Source: Proteus columbae
GTDB lineage: Bacteria; Pseudomonadota; Gammaproteobacteria; Enterobacterales; Enterobacteriaceae
DNA length: 64,000 nucleotides
Direction of reading: 5' to 3'
NCBI RefSeq assembly: GCF_009914335.1
Contig: NZ_CP043925.1
Span: forward strand, 2,728,001 to 2,792,000
Of the stretch, positions 28,326-37,380 are shown in pieces. Every line of letters starts with the position of its first letter. Position 1 is the stretch's first letter. Under the pieces are notes generated by a model. It saw nothing but the letters and a program-made list of their open reading frames with translations. It was not told the origin of the DNA and did not search any database. Both the position numbers and the translations under genes were made by a program.

Positions 28326-30563
28326 TTAGAAATACAATGATATATCCATAGAAAAATTACGCCCAGGAGCAGTAAAACGTTGTAAACCAAGACGATCACG
28401 ATCTATTTGATTTGTTGTACCAAATTCTGGCAGACTTCTTAATGCATCCCAAGTACTATATTTTCTATTAAATAAATTAAAAACCCCAGCACGTAATACA
28501 ATATTTTTATTTACATTATAGTAAGCTGTTGTGTCAAATATAGTATAAGAATCACTAAGATATGGCCATTCACGACCATTCCGTATTGCTTGATTACCTT
28601 CTTTTCGTGCTGAATAAGTCATAAATATCCCTGCACCATATTTTTTATCCGCATTATCATAAGATAAGGAAGAAACCCATTTAAAAGGTTGTACAGAAAG
28701 TAATGAATCTCCAGAAGCATCTTTTCCGCGTGTATAATTAAATGTATTACGCAATATATATGTATTATCTAAGCCGAATATTTTAGAAAGCCGAATTTCA
28801 TTCGTTAGCTCAAAACCATAAACGTATGCTGAGGCAACATTACTATATTGAAGATGATTTTGTGGTAATGTTGGCTTATTCCAATAACTATCGCCCATAT
28901 TAGGATCATACCACGGATTAGGAACTTGTTTTTCGCTCTGCTTAAGATCAATAAAGTTATTGTATTTAGTATAATATACATTTACTTTATTAAATAATTT
29001 ATCATTATTATAACTTAATGATATTTCATTACTTAATCCTTTTTCTTGCTTTAAATTAGGGTTAGGCTCTAAGCGATTACGAGCATCATTACCTCCATAA
29101 TCAAAATAAAGCTCTTGAGCTGTTGGAATACGAAAACCCTGCCCAATTTTATATTGGAAAGTATAATTTGGTGTTATGTTATAACTGGTTGATAATGCCA
29201 AAGATAAAGCCTGATAATGATTATCAGTGAGATCGCTATCTTTCGCTAAAGATAATTTAGCATTATCTGTATGATGAGAAACATTATCATATCTACTGCC
29301 TAAAACTACATTTAATTTGTCATCAAACATTTTTATTTCATCAACAAAAGCAATACTAATATCTTGAGTATATACAGGTCTGATGATGCTATAATTAGAT
29401 TGATAAGGAACTTTAGGCTTTCCTAGATATTTAGTATCTATATTTTTATTGTTAATTGTTTTTGTAGAATATGAAGTTCGTAGTGCTAATGAGTGCGTTG
29501 TATTAAATAAAGATAATGGCATTAATACTATTTCATTATTAATAAACCTACCATATTGAATGATATTCCTACTATTTTCTTCAAAAATATCATAATAATG
29601 ACCATTATAATGTTCATCAAACGTAGAGCTAAATGCTTTTTGTTCTATTTTTTGCCAATTAAAGCTTGTCGTCATACTGTCAATATATCTTTCTGGAGTC
29701 CACGTATCAGAGAGTGTATATCTAATTCTTTTTGATAAATCATCACCAGTACGATAATAGGAAGAAAATAAGTACCAAGATTTTTCATCTGTATATGTTT
29801 TACCCTCACTGTATTCAAAAGTAGCACCTATTTTATGGTTTTGAATACCTAATAGATTAATTTTTGATAGTAAAGAATGACGCGTTTTTTCTTGAGGATC
29901 TGGTGTTCCCCTAGCAGAACCGAATATATCATTTTCATGTTTATAATTATTAGTTTCATGCCCATTACGATAAACATATAAGAGCATCCCTTCTACATCT
30001 TGTTGGGAAGTTGCAATACCTATCGTTTGCATTTTTTCATTATTTTTAGAAGTATAAACACTACGAGAAACAAATCCCCAATTACCTTCACTAATCAAAT
30101 CAGCAGGATCTTTAGTAACGTATTTTACAGCCCCTCCTAATGCTCCACTACCTGAAAATATAGAATCAGCACCCTTAGATATAATTACAGACTTTAAATG
30201 TTCTGTTTCGATATCATTCATACTTCCATTAAAATAACCATAACCTTTATAAATGGTATTATCGAAGGTTTCTGCTTGAGGGATATCATCAACCTGTATA
30301 GCAACACGATCTTTATCAACACCTCTTATTGCATATCCATTATTACCAAAACGTCCTTCGGATGAGACACCGACACCAGGAAGATGGCGAACAATATCTT
30401 CCATGCTAAATATTAAATTTTTTTCCAATTGTTCTGAATTTAATGTTTTTTCATTAATTTTTTCTTCTTTTTTTTCAATCACATAAAGAACATCTTCAGA
30501 TATAGCTTTATTATTAAAAAAAACTATCGAGGTAACAACTAGATAGAGTAACGTTTTTTTCAT
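28326..30563 (-). CDS. TonB-dependent haem/haemoglobin-type outer-membrane receptor
   Basis: 745 residues from the ATG after AAGGAG; the GTG two codons upstream lacks this spacing. The signal peptide ends near NNKAISED. A plug domain follows (MEDIVRHLPGVGV, YAIRGVDKDRVAIQVDDIPQAE, SGALGGAVKYVTKDP). The 22-strand barrel ends in FSMDISLYF with a terminal Phe. The IRGVDKDRV motif and overall pattern fit the haemoglobin/transferrin/lactoferrin receptor family; the ligand is inferred. No haem transport partners are adjacent. A near-perfect Fur box lies upstream. Confidence 0.85.
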   Translation of the reverse strand: MKKTLLYLVVTSIVFFNNKAISEDVLYVIEKKEEKINEKTLNSEQLEKNLIFSMEDIVRHLPGVGVSSEGRFGNNGYAIRGVDKDRVAIQVDDIPQAETFDNTIYKGYGYFNGSMNDIETEHLKSVIISKGADSIFSGSGALGGAVKYVTKDPADLISEGNWGFVSRSVYTSKNNEKMQTIGIATSQQDVEGMLLYVYRNGHETNNYKHENDIFGSARGTPDPQEKTRHSLLSKINLLGIQNHKIGATFEYSEGKTYTDEKSWYLFSSYYRTGDDLSKRIRYTLSDTWTPERYIDSMTTSFNWQKIEQKAFSSTFDEHYNGHYYDIFEENSRNIIQYGRFINNEIVLMPLSLFNTTHSLALRTSYSTKTINNKNIDTKYLGKPKVPYQSNYSIIRPVYTQDISIAFVDEIKMFDDKLNVVLGSRYDNVSHHTDNAKLSLAKDSDLTDNHYQALSLALSTSYNITPNYTFQYKIGQGFRIPTAQELYFDYGGNDARNRLEPNPNLKQEKGLSNEISLSYNNDKLFNKVNVYYTKYNNFIDLKQSEKQVPNPWYDPNMGDSYWNKPTLPQNHLQYSNVASAYVYGFELTNEIRLSKIFGLDNTYILRNTFNYTRGKDASGDSLLSVQPFKWVSSLSYDNADKKYGAGIFMTYSARKEGNQAIRNGREWPYLSDSYTIFDTTAYYNVNKNIVLRAGVFNLFNRKYSTWDALRSLPEFGTTNQIDRDRLGLQRFTAPGRNFSMDISLYF

Positions 30564-30590
30564 AAACACTCCTTAATTAAGGTATTGAAT

Positions 30591-30609
30591 GATAATTATA
30601 ATCATTATC
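30591..30609 (-). promoter_or_regulatory. Fur box of the haem-type receptor
   Basis: GATAATTATAATCATTATC matches the 19-bp Fur consensus at 18 of 19 positions and is centred 37 bases before the receptor start. Indicates iron repression. Confidence 0.9.
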
Positions 30610-30737
30610 ATTCAATTCAATAAAAGGAATTGTAATACAATTGAAAATTTAGTTGTTTTATCTAATTAATAACAAATTAATTATATTTATGTTTACATAT
30701 ATTAATTTAAATGCATTCTTTAAGAATAAAAAAACAC

Positions 30738-30827
30738 AAAATCATAAGCTGCAGTCTTAACCTCAATTGCCTCTTCCATACCTTTAATAATTAAATCAGC
30801 TAATTCACTCCACCTCATATGGCGTAG
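30738..30827 (-). pseudogene. Fragment resembling the C-terminal part of isocitrate dehydrogenase (icd)
   Basis: Reading on the minus strand gives 30 codons starting [12 protein letters not shown] and continuing [18 protein letters not shown], then unrelated residues and a stop. E. coli Icd near its C-terminus reads LRHMGWTEAADL, IVKGMEGAINAK, TVTYDF, so 21 of 30 residues agree (compared from memory). No upstream part of the gene is present; the frame meets a stop just before. The icd 3' end is a known attachment target for phages (for example e14 and phage 21), so this may mark a lost integrated element. Confidence 0.7.
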
Positions 30828-30918
30828 CCATTATATATCGCCATTACTTTTAACTATCTGTTTATGTTGTTTTATGAAAATCACTGGTAAGCCTATTACA
30901 AACGTCAAGATATGTCTG

Positions 30919-30943
30919 ATAAACGGGCTTATCATCGAACAAC
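30919..30943 (+). pseudogene. Scrap of IS3-family orfB
   Basis: 25 bases are identical to 23514-23538 inside orfB of the complete IS and encode KRAYHRTT. Similarity fades after about 20 more bases (HHH). A remnant of a related insertion, not a full copy; no terminal repeats seen. Confidence 0.75.
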
Positions 30944-30976
30944 ACTCTATCACCATCATTGAAACCATCAATCTCA

Positions 30977-31265
30977 TTACTTGCGAAAAGGAGAGAACTG
31001 GTAATCAACAATATATACCCCCATAGCCCCTGTTTTTACTGTTACCCATACTGTTCCTTGGTTTTCGATTTTGAATTGCTAATACAAAGTAATTTCCACC
31101 GTTCTGTAGAAATTTTTTTATCCATATACCGTAGTCACATCGGCCAAATTGGTTAGTGCTAAAGCCCGGTGATGTGATCTCATATTCAGTTTGAATATCA
31201 AAATACCCACAATGATATTTCTTTATGGCAGAAAAATAGGTACTGCAAAGGTAATGTAACGACAT
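30977..31265 (-). pseudogene. Broken unidentified gene remnant
   Basis: On the minus strand an 86-codon frame (31265-31005) reads YFDIQTEYEITSPGFSTNQF in its middle. From 31078 to 30977 a different minus frame reads QFKIENQGTVWVTVKTGAMG, a beta-rich pattern that looks more protein-like than the first frame over the same bases. This suggests one gene broken by a frameshift near 31080-31150. I do not recognise the family; it could also be chance. Confidence 0.3.
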
Positions 31266-31329
31266 CTAAAGCTAATGTCACAGGAAGTAATACTCGGGCA
31301 ATTTTTTCCCCAAACGAGTTTGATTTAGT

Positions 31330-31440
31330 ATGATTAATTTAACACAACTCACCAAACTAGATTTACGTTGGAACAACTTCACCAAAGAACCATCAATAAT
31401 AAACAAATTAAGAAATAATGGATGTATTGTTTTTATATAA
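31330..31440 (+). pseudogene. Leucine-rich-repeat C-terminal fragment
   Basis: Reads MINLTQLTKLDLRWNNF then TKEPSIINKLRNNGCIVFI and stop. The LxxLxLxxNxF pattern is a bacterial leucine-rich repeat, and the KLRNNGCIVFI ending is like the last capping stretch of such proteins. An in-frame stop three codons before the ATG (31321-31323) shows that only the tail remains. Could be expressed as a 36-residue peptide, but no clear ribosome site is present. Confidence 0.5.
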
Positions 31441-31596
31441 AAATTAATTAATTATATATTTATTCTCGACTATAAAAATAATTTTCCAGTGGTTCTTCCT
31501 ATTTTAGGATAGATACACTGGATTTATTTTATAGCTAGGATCAAATCGGATTTCAATTTTAAATAAGTTTTCGAAATTAAAAATCTTTTATTTTCT

Positions 31597-32484
31597 CTAA
31601 AGAGTAATAATCTTCGTGCCTATCATTGTCGCTTTTCCACCCACTCTAACTCGACTAATTGTATTTTCTGTTGAATCAATAATAACGTGAATAAGAGAGG
31701 AACATTGCATTGCACGCCCTTGCTCTAATAAAAAATGTGTTTGATGAGGGAAAACATGCTTAACAAGATAGCAGCCTAAAGCGCCACTAGAACTCCCTGT
31801 TGCAGACTCTTCATTGATGCCATATAAAGGCGCAAAGTTACGACAATGAGCAGTGATTTCTTTATCTTGGCTAAACTCAAAAACATGAAAACCAATAGTA
31901 TTAAATTCACGACTTAAGTTTGCAATTGCTTCAAAATTAGGTTTTAGCGTATCTAATTTCCCAAATTGTACAGGGATCAAAATATCAGGTAGTCCCGTTG
32001 AAAATATCTCAATGGGTAAGCCTGTTTCTGAAATAGTTTCGCAATTTATTCCCAGTGCTGCAGCCACTGCATCGATATTTGGAGCTTGTCGTGAAACTGG
32101 CAGTGTTTGCTCCATAACGACATTTTCATCATCAATTGCGACGCTTAAAATACCTGCTTTCGTTTTTTGTGTGTAATGGCCAGAAGCCAATAAGTTGAGT
32201 GAAGATAAAGTAAAAAATACCGCTAATGTCGCATGACCACAAAAATCGACCTCTCCTTCAGGAGTAAAAAAATCAACTTTAAAATCAGTCTCTTCACCTT
32301 GATAAACAAAAGCTGTTTCAGAAAACCCAACTTCTTTCGCGATAGCAATTTTCTGCTCATCACTTAATTGAGGAGGGTTAAGTACCACGCCAGCAGGATT
32401 GCCACCTTTATTATTTCGAGTAAATGAGTTTACAAGGTGTACTTTGATCTCGTGCTCTACTGAGCGTATAGCTTCATTTTGCAT
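31597..32484 (-). CDS. PhzF-family isomerase/epimerase
   Basis: 295 residues. Two-lobed diaminopimelate-epimerase fold of the PhzF family. The N-terminal NSFTRNNKGGNPAGVVL motif, VGFSETAFV (the Glu that acts as general acid/base in PhzF) and VDFCGHATLAVFF are seen; the C-terminal lobe has ESATGSSSGALGCYLV. Members catalyse proton shifts, but most enterobacterial ones have unknown substrates. No phenazine genes are nearby, so phenazine synthesis is not implied. Confidence 0.9.
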   Translation of the reverse strand: MQNEAIRSVEHEIKVHLVNSFTRNNKGGNPAGVVLNPPQLSDEQKIAIAKEVGFSETAFVYQGEETDFKVDFFTPEGEVDFCGHATLAVFFTLSSLNLLASGHYTQKTKAGILSVAIDDENVVMEQTLPVSRQAPNIDAVAAALGINCETISETGLPIEIFSTGLPDILIPVQFGKLDTLKPNFEAIANLSREFNTIGFHVFEFSQDKEITAHCRNFAPLYGINEESATGSSSGALGCYLVKHVFPHQTHFLLEQGRAMQCSSLIHVIIDSTENTISRVRVGGKATMIGTKIITL

Positions 32485-32551
32485 ATATTTCCCGCATTGC
32501 TTCGAATAGCATTAAATCTGTGTATAAAAATAGAGTGTTATAAAATACGCA

Positions 32552-33133
32552 TTAATTAGGGCAAACTTCTGACACGCCATCTAGCCCTTGTTGTCTTTGT
32601 TCAAATACGACGCTTTTTTTATCCCCTTCTCGGATAATTTTTAAGATATAAATACTATCAAAATCACTACTTTTCCATTTAGGAATTAATTTAGGATCGC
32701 CTCCCTCTTGTTTCATAATATCTCGCGCAACCTTGGTTAAATTATCATGCTCCCATGCAATAAAAATAACCGAATTTTCATACTGTTGACTTAACAGTTC
32801 CTCACGTAATGCTTTTATCTCTTTAGCATGATATTGAAGATGAATAGGCAATGAGGTTTTAATAGCGATAGGTGAAATCGTTTGGAGTGAACGCAATGAA
32901 TTCCCTAACTTACTCTGTTTAGGTGCCGCGGCGAATAATGCATCAGGTTTGCCAAATTGATTTATAAGCACGTCGGGTAGGGCTAATGCTCTATTTAACC
33001 CTTTACAGGTCAGTTGCCCACTATCATTATCAGGTTTTTCACCATGTCTTATAAAAACCAGTGTTTGATCGGAATACGCCATATGACTAAATCCTAAAAT
33101 AAATACGCTCAAAAATATCAATACACTGCGCAT
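32552..33133 (-). CDS. Secreted histidine phosphatase family protein
   Basis: 193 residues with a signal peptide (to about HMAYS, residue 21). The phosphoglycerate-mutase-like core starts with LVFIRHGEKPDNDSGQLTCKG: RHGE contains the phospho-accepting His. IFIAWEHDNLTKVARD carries the second histidine of the active site. A periplasmic phosphatase with unknown substrate, shorter than phytase or acid phosphatase. Upstream of phzF on the same strand, 67 bases apart. Confidence 0.87.
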   Translation of the reverse strand: MRSVLIFLSVFILGFSHMAYSDQTLVFIRHGEKPDNDSGQLTCKGLNRALALPDVLINQFGKPDALFAAAPKQSKLGNSLRSLQTISPIAIKTSLPIHLQYHAKEIKALREELLSQQYENSVIFIAWEHDNLTKVARDIMKQEGGDPKLIPKWKSSDFDSIYILKIIREGDKKSVVFEQRQQGLDGVSEVCPN

Positions 33134-33638
33134 ACAGCGTTACCTTTAAGTCAATTGAGTATAAGAAATATGGGAAGTCAAAACACATCTAATATTAACC
33201 ATAGACTCACCGAGTTTAAGCCACTCAGTCTATCATAGCCAAAAGTGTTTCAGCGGTGAGCAAGTTTTTGATAGCGCATATTTAACCATTTTTATACTCT
33301 GTTGATCTTTATTCTACCTTCTAAACACCCCAAAATTAATTAACAAAATTAAAATAGACCAAACAATTGTTAACAGAAAATAAAGAGTTTTTTAATTTTT
33401 TATTACTTTACATCCAAATTTATAAAGCTAAATGAAACTTAAATACTCAGCACATTTAGATAAAAAAATGGAGGAGATCTCTTTTTTACAATAAAAATAA
33501 TATGTTAAAAATCAATGTAAGCCTTTTTATCTCCCTTTATTTAGTTTAATGACTAAAGTTCTGCCACTGCTTACCGATACTGTTTGTTCTTAAATAAGTT
33601 ACCAATACTTATTAATTATTATTTATCCAGGGTTAAGC
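33134..33638. other. Intergenic region before the chemoreceptor
   Basis: 505 bases of AT-rich DNA between divergent genes. Contains the sigma-28 promoter at 33554-33580; otherwise I see no gene or repeat. Confidence 0.5.
33554..33580 (+). promoter_or_regulatory. Sigma-28 (FliA) flagellar promoter
   Basis: TAAAGTTC, 11-base spacer, ACCGATAC. The class 3 flagellar consensus is TAAAGTTT-N11-GCCGATAA, so 7/8 and 6/8 match at the exact spacing, 58 bases before the chemoreceptor ATG. Confidence 0.85.
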
Positions 33639-35189
33639 ATGTTCTTTAAAAACTTTAAAATTCGTACAAAGTTAACCATCGCATTTACAACTTTTGTGAT
33701 GCTAATTATGTTGGGTTCCAGTTTCGCATTAATGGGTTTAAATAGTGCGAATAAAGATATTCATGATGTCGTTGATGATATCTATCCAGCCACAGTCAGA
33801 GCCAACTTACTGATTAATAATTTCAATGAATTTATCATATTTCAGCAACTTACTATGCTTGATGAGCAAGGAAGTTTAGCGGCTGAGCAAGAGAGCAAAA
33901 AAGCAGAGATCACCGCTAAAGTTGCGCAATTGCTGAAAGAATTAGACGAAACAACACACGATGCTGAATCAAAAAAAATCTTAGCTGAGGTTTATGAGAT
34001 CCGTCAGCAATATATAAACTCTCAAAACTTTGTGGTGAAGGCATTTAATGAAAATAACAAACACGCAGCAGTCAATGAACTGATCACAAAAACTTCCGCT
34101 ATTCAGTTAAAGTATCGCGATAAAATATTAGAGTTTATCGAATTACAAGACAAAAAAATGGCAGAGGCAGGTAACGCTGTTGAACGTGATTTCATTGAGA
34201 AAAGAATATTTTTAGTATTATTAACCCTAGTCAGTATTATTGTGGGCAGTATTTTAGGATGGTTTATTACTAAAGGCATTACACTTCCATTAGAGAAGGC
34301 AATAAATTTTGCTAAAGCGATTGCCAATGGTGATTTAACACAAGAAGTGAATATTGATTATCATGATGATGCAGGAATACTATTACAAGCCCTTGCTGAA
34401 ATGAAAACGCACCTATTAGAAGTTGTGCAAAATGTACAAAACAGCGCTGAAAATATTTCGTCGGCAGCAGAGCAAATTACAGCTGGTAGCCAAAATTTAG
34501 CAGCAAGAACAGAAGAACAAGCAACATCAGTAGAAGAAACGGCAAGCTCAATGGAGCAAATGACATCAACTGTTAAAAACACCGCAGATCACACTCATGA
34601 TGCGATTAATGTTGCTGAAAAAACTGAAATCGCCGTACATCATAATGGCGAAATGATGCTTCAGATAACTGAAAAAATGAGAACCATTAATAGCTCATCA
34701 TCTCAAATGACAGATATTATTAACTTAATTAATGCCATTGCATTCCAAACTAATATTCTTGCACTAAATGCCGCTGTTGAAGCCGCTAGAGCGGGCGAAC
34801 ATGGTAAAGGTTTTGCGGTTGTTGCTGGTGAAGTCAGACTACTGGCACAAAAAAGTGCAGACTCCGCTAATGATATACGCACTCTTATCGATAATTCATC
34901 AACTCAAACACAAGAAGGAATGGAATTAGTTGAACAAGCCGGTTCACAAATCCAAAAAATGATCGCTGATGTCGAAGAGATCAGTGCGCTATTGCGTGAA
35001 ATTGGACAGGCAAGTAATGAACAAAGTGATGGTATATCGCAAATCAATAACGCTATAAGTCAGCTTGATTCAACAACTCAACAGAATGCGGGATTAGTTG
35101 AGGAATCGGTAGCTGCTGCAAGTTCACTTAATGAACAAGCACTTAATCTGAATAAATTAGTGAATTACTTTCAGATTAAAAGTATCTAA
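33639..35189 (+). CDS. Methyl-accepting chemotaxis protein
   Basis: 516 residues. Transmembrane segment 1 (about 10-30), a four-helix-bundle periplasmic ligand domain of the Tar/Tsr type (about 31-185), segment 2 (about 187-207, IFLVLLTLVSIIVGSILGWF), HAMP, then the signalling domain with the hairpin tip FQTNILALNAAVEAARAGEHGKGFAVVAGEVRLLAQ. It ends in LVNYFQIKSI, so the NWETF-type CheR/CheB docking pentapeptide is missing. Ligand unknown. A sigma-28 promoter places it in the swarming/flagellar regulon. Confidence 0.94.
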   Translation: MFFKNFKIRTKLTIAFTTFVMLIMLGSSFALMGLNSANKDIHDVVDDIYPATVRANLLINNFNEFIIFQQLTMLDEQGSLAAEQESKKAEITAKVAQLLKELDETTHDAESKKILAEVYEIRQQYINSQNFVVKAFNENNKHAAVNELITKTSAIQLKYRDKILEFIELQDKKMAEAGNAVERDFIEKRIFLVLLTLVSIIVGSILGWFITKGITLPLEKAINFAKAIANGDLTQEVNIDYHDDAGILLQALAEMKTHLLEVVQNVQNSAENISSAAEQITAGSQNLAARTEEQATSVEETASSMEQMTSTVKNTADHTHDAINVAEKTEIAVHHNGEMMLQITEKMRTINSSSSQMTDIINLINAIAFQTNILALNAAVEAARAGEHGKGFAVVAGEVRLLAQKSADSANDIRTLIDNSSTQTQEGMELVEQAGSQIQKMIADVEEISALLREIGQASNEQSDGISQINNAISQLDSTTQQNAGLVEESVAAASSLNEQALNLNKLVNYFQIKSI

Positions 35190-35219
35190 TATTTAGTTGA
35201 ATAAGTTTATTGAAAAAAT

Positions 35220-35252
35220 AAAGGTCACTAGTCTTCTATCATAGTGACCTTT
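35220..35252 (+). terminator. Terminator of the chemoreceptor
   Basis: AAAGGTCACTA pairs perfectly with TAGTGACCTTT around an 11-base loop, 31 bases after the stop, before a convergent gene. Confidence 0.75.
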
Positions 35253-35298
35253 AAACGTGTTTTATGTATGTTCCAAACGGCTATACGAATAAATAAAC

Positions 35299-35877
35299 TC
35301 AACCAAAGACGTGAGTTAAATGTGCTTTATATTCAGCAATATCATTATCAACCGTTGGCTCTTTAATAACATCATTGACCATAAAAGTCGGTAATTGAGA
35401 TAATCCTAAAAATTGTTGTGACTTGTGGAAAGCGAAATAAACACCATCAACACCTCTGCCATCAAAAAAATTACCAAATTCATTAAAGGCTTCAACAGGC
35501 GCATTCCACGTTACAGAGATCATGTATTTCTTACCTTGTAACAGCCCCCCTGTACCGTATTGCTTTTTAGGATCACGACGCGTACGCCCATCGTTCTCAT
35601 ATAACTTGCCATGACCAAATGTATACACATCATCCATATATTTTTTTACTTTCCACGGCATCATCATCCACCAGCCAGGCATTTGATAAATAATGGTGTC
35701 TGCCCATAGAAATTTCTCGATTTCGTCGTCAATATCATAGCCATCTTCTATTTGAGTTTCTTTAACGCTATGACCTAATGTAACTAAATGCTCAGCAGCA
35801 ACATCATGTAGTGTACGGTTTAATTGACCAGCAGAATGACCGAAGTTTTGACCACCATTAATCAATAAAATATTCAT
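35299..35877 (-). CDS. mdaB: NADPH quinone reductase MdaB
   Basis: 192 residues (E. coli 193). Flavodoxin-fold FAD enzyme reducing quinones by two electrons. Conserved blocks are NGGQNFGHSAGQLN, WADTIIYQMPGWWMMMPWKVKKYMDDV, GGLLQGKKYMISVTWNAP and FHKSQQFLGLSQLPTF. In E. coli mdaB pairs with the quinol monooxygenase gene ygiN; a YgiN-like gene lies 1.5 kb away here, separated by a LysR regulator. Confidence 0.93.
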   Translation of the reverse strand: MNILLINGGQNFGHSAGQLNRTLHDVAAEHLVTLGHSVKETQIEDGYDIDDEIEKFLWADTIIYQMPGWWMMMPWKVKKYMDDVYTFGHGKLYENDGRTRRDPKKQYGTGGLLQGKKYMISVTWNAPVEAFNEFGNFFDGRGVDGVYFAFHKSQQFLGLSQLPTFMVNDVIKEPTVDNDIAEYKAHLTHVFG

Positions 35878-36234
35878 GCCAACTCCTAAATTTTCTCTTG
35901 CGATACGTTTAATAGAGTTAATTTAACAGGAAATAAAAAAATTCGCACACAACACCAAAATCTATAAAAAATTAAAATTCAGGATTATTTTCTTATCATT
36001 AAAAATTAACAAAGATAATTAAGAATAAAAAACTGAAATAGACCACTTCTACGATTAGGTATATTAATAATAGAGATTATTGCTTTTTAGGCAAAAGTCT
36101 ATTGTTGCTCAGGCTATTTTTTTAAACCGTTGGCTGTTATAACATTAATAAGAATATCTTCTAATCTGATAGGATCGTCTTACTATCACACTAAGATAAA
36201 CTGTAAGAAATTAAGGACATTAGTGTGCTAAAAG
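35878..36234. other. Intergenic region upstream of mdaB
   Basis: 357 bases, AT-rich. Should contain the mdaB promoter and the end of the LysR transcript. No clear hairpin, operator or ORF recognised. Confidence 0.45.
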
Positions 36235-37134
36235 TTACAGCTTTAATGTGTCAGATAAATATTGAGTTAAACTATCAATAAAAACGCGGATACGTTGGCT
36301 CACCACGCGATCACTATAATAAACAGCATGAAAAGGTAATGGTATAGATTGTAATTTATCGCTAAATAGCTCAACTAGTTTGCCTTCTTGAATATCTTTA
36401 TTCACCATAAAATCAGATAAACAAGCAATCCCTTCACCACTCACGCATAATTGCCTTAATGTTTCGCCACTGTTTGAAGATATCCCTTCTGTTACCGTAA
36501 TTAATGCATTTTTTTCGATTTCTAAAGGCCATGTATTTAATGAAACAGGCTCAGTAAATGTTAAACAAGTATGTTCGCTCAATGCTTGCGCTGTTGTCGG
36601 AATTCTTTTTCGCTCTATATATTTTGGTGAAGCAATAATTTTACGATAGCTATTAAATAAAGGGCGAGCACGTAAACTTGAGTCTGTTAAATGGCCAACT
36701 CGTATGGCCACATCCACTTTACGCTCAATTAAATTCACAAAAGTTTCTGATGAGACTAATGACAAAATAATATCAGGGTATTGTTGGCGAAAAATAGAAA
36801 TAAAAGGGATCAACATATGTAATACAACAGGGGTAGCCGCATCGATACGCAGTAAACCTTTAGGTGAATTTTGTGTGCCATATAACTCATTTTCAGCGGC
36901 TTGCATTTCCTGCAAAATAACTTTCATTCGCTGAAAATAAAGTTCACCTTCTACGGTAAGATCAATTTGGCGGGTCGTTCTATTCAGTAAATTAACACCT
37001 AATTTATCTTCTAATTTCTTCACTGTTCGGCTAACGGCTGAGTTAGCCAGATTCAGTTTATCAGCTGCTTTTGTAAAGCTTTTATGTTCCACAACTTCAA
37101 CGAATACTCTCGCTTCTTCTGACGTTGCTTTCAT
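36235..37134 (-). CDS. LysR-family regulator, YafC-like
   Basis: 299 residues from [20 protein letters not shown], the start used by E. coli YafC; an in-frame ATG 18 codons upstream adds non-family residues. Winged HTH ([27 protein letters not shown]) then the periplasmic-binding-type effector domain ([40 protein letters not shown]). Similar to YafC throughout. Lying between mdaB and the ygiN-like gene, it may control them, but this is only inferred from position. Confidence 0.9.
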   Translation of the reverse strand: MKATSEEARVFVEVVEHKSFTKAADKLNLANSAVSRTVKKLEDKLGVNLLNRTTRQIDLTVEGELYFQRMKVILQEMQAAENELYGTQNSPKGLLRIDAATPVVLHMLIPFISIFRQQYPDIILSLVSSETFVNLIERKVDVAIRVGHLTDSSLRARPLFNSYRKIIASPKYIERKRIPTTAQALSEHTCLTFTEPVSLNTWPLEIEKNALITVTEGISSNSGETLRQLCVSGEGIACLSDFMVNKDIQEGKLVELFSDKLQSIPLPFHAVYYSDRVVSQRIRVFIDSLTQYLSDTLKL

Positions 37135-37380
37135 ACAATAAGTCCCAGTGCTATCAGGTAGTATATTGGGATTTAAGGATACGGACATTTTTTTATTATT
37201 GCAATTAAGTTAATAGTCAAGGGAGAATAGTGAGTTATTGTAAATAGTGTGAATGGTATAAATAAGCGTGACTACTTAAAAAACAAGCAGATATACATAA
37301 TGTACATCTGCTTAAATCATGGTTTAAACATAAAATTTTTATTTAAAATAATAAGACACATTAACGGAGGGTAAATAAAA

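Larger units (their letters stand above)
30620..31596. other. Gene graveyard region
   Basis: About 1 kb with no intact gene, holding the icd-like, IS orfB, unknown and LRR scraps listed separately. Base composition is uneven, and the pieces run on both strands. This fits repeated insertion and deletion of mobile DNA. Confidence 0.7.

Noticed and set aside
31597-32484. Phenazine biosynthesis
   Set aside because: The PhzF-family protein is alone; no other phz genes are present.
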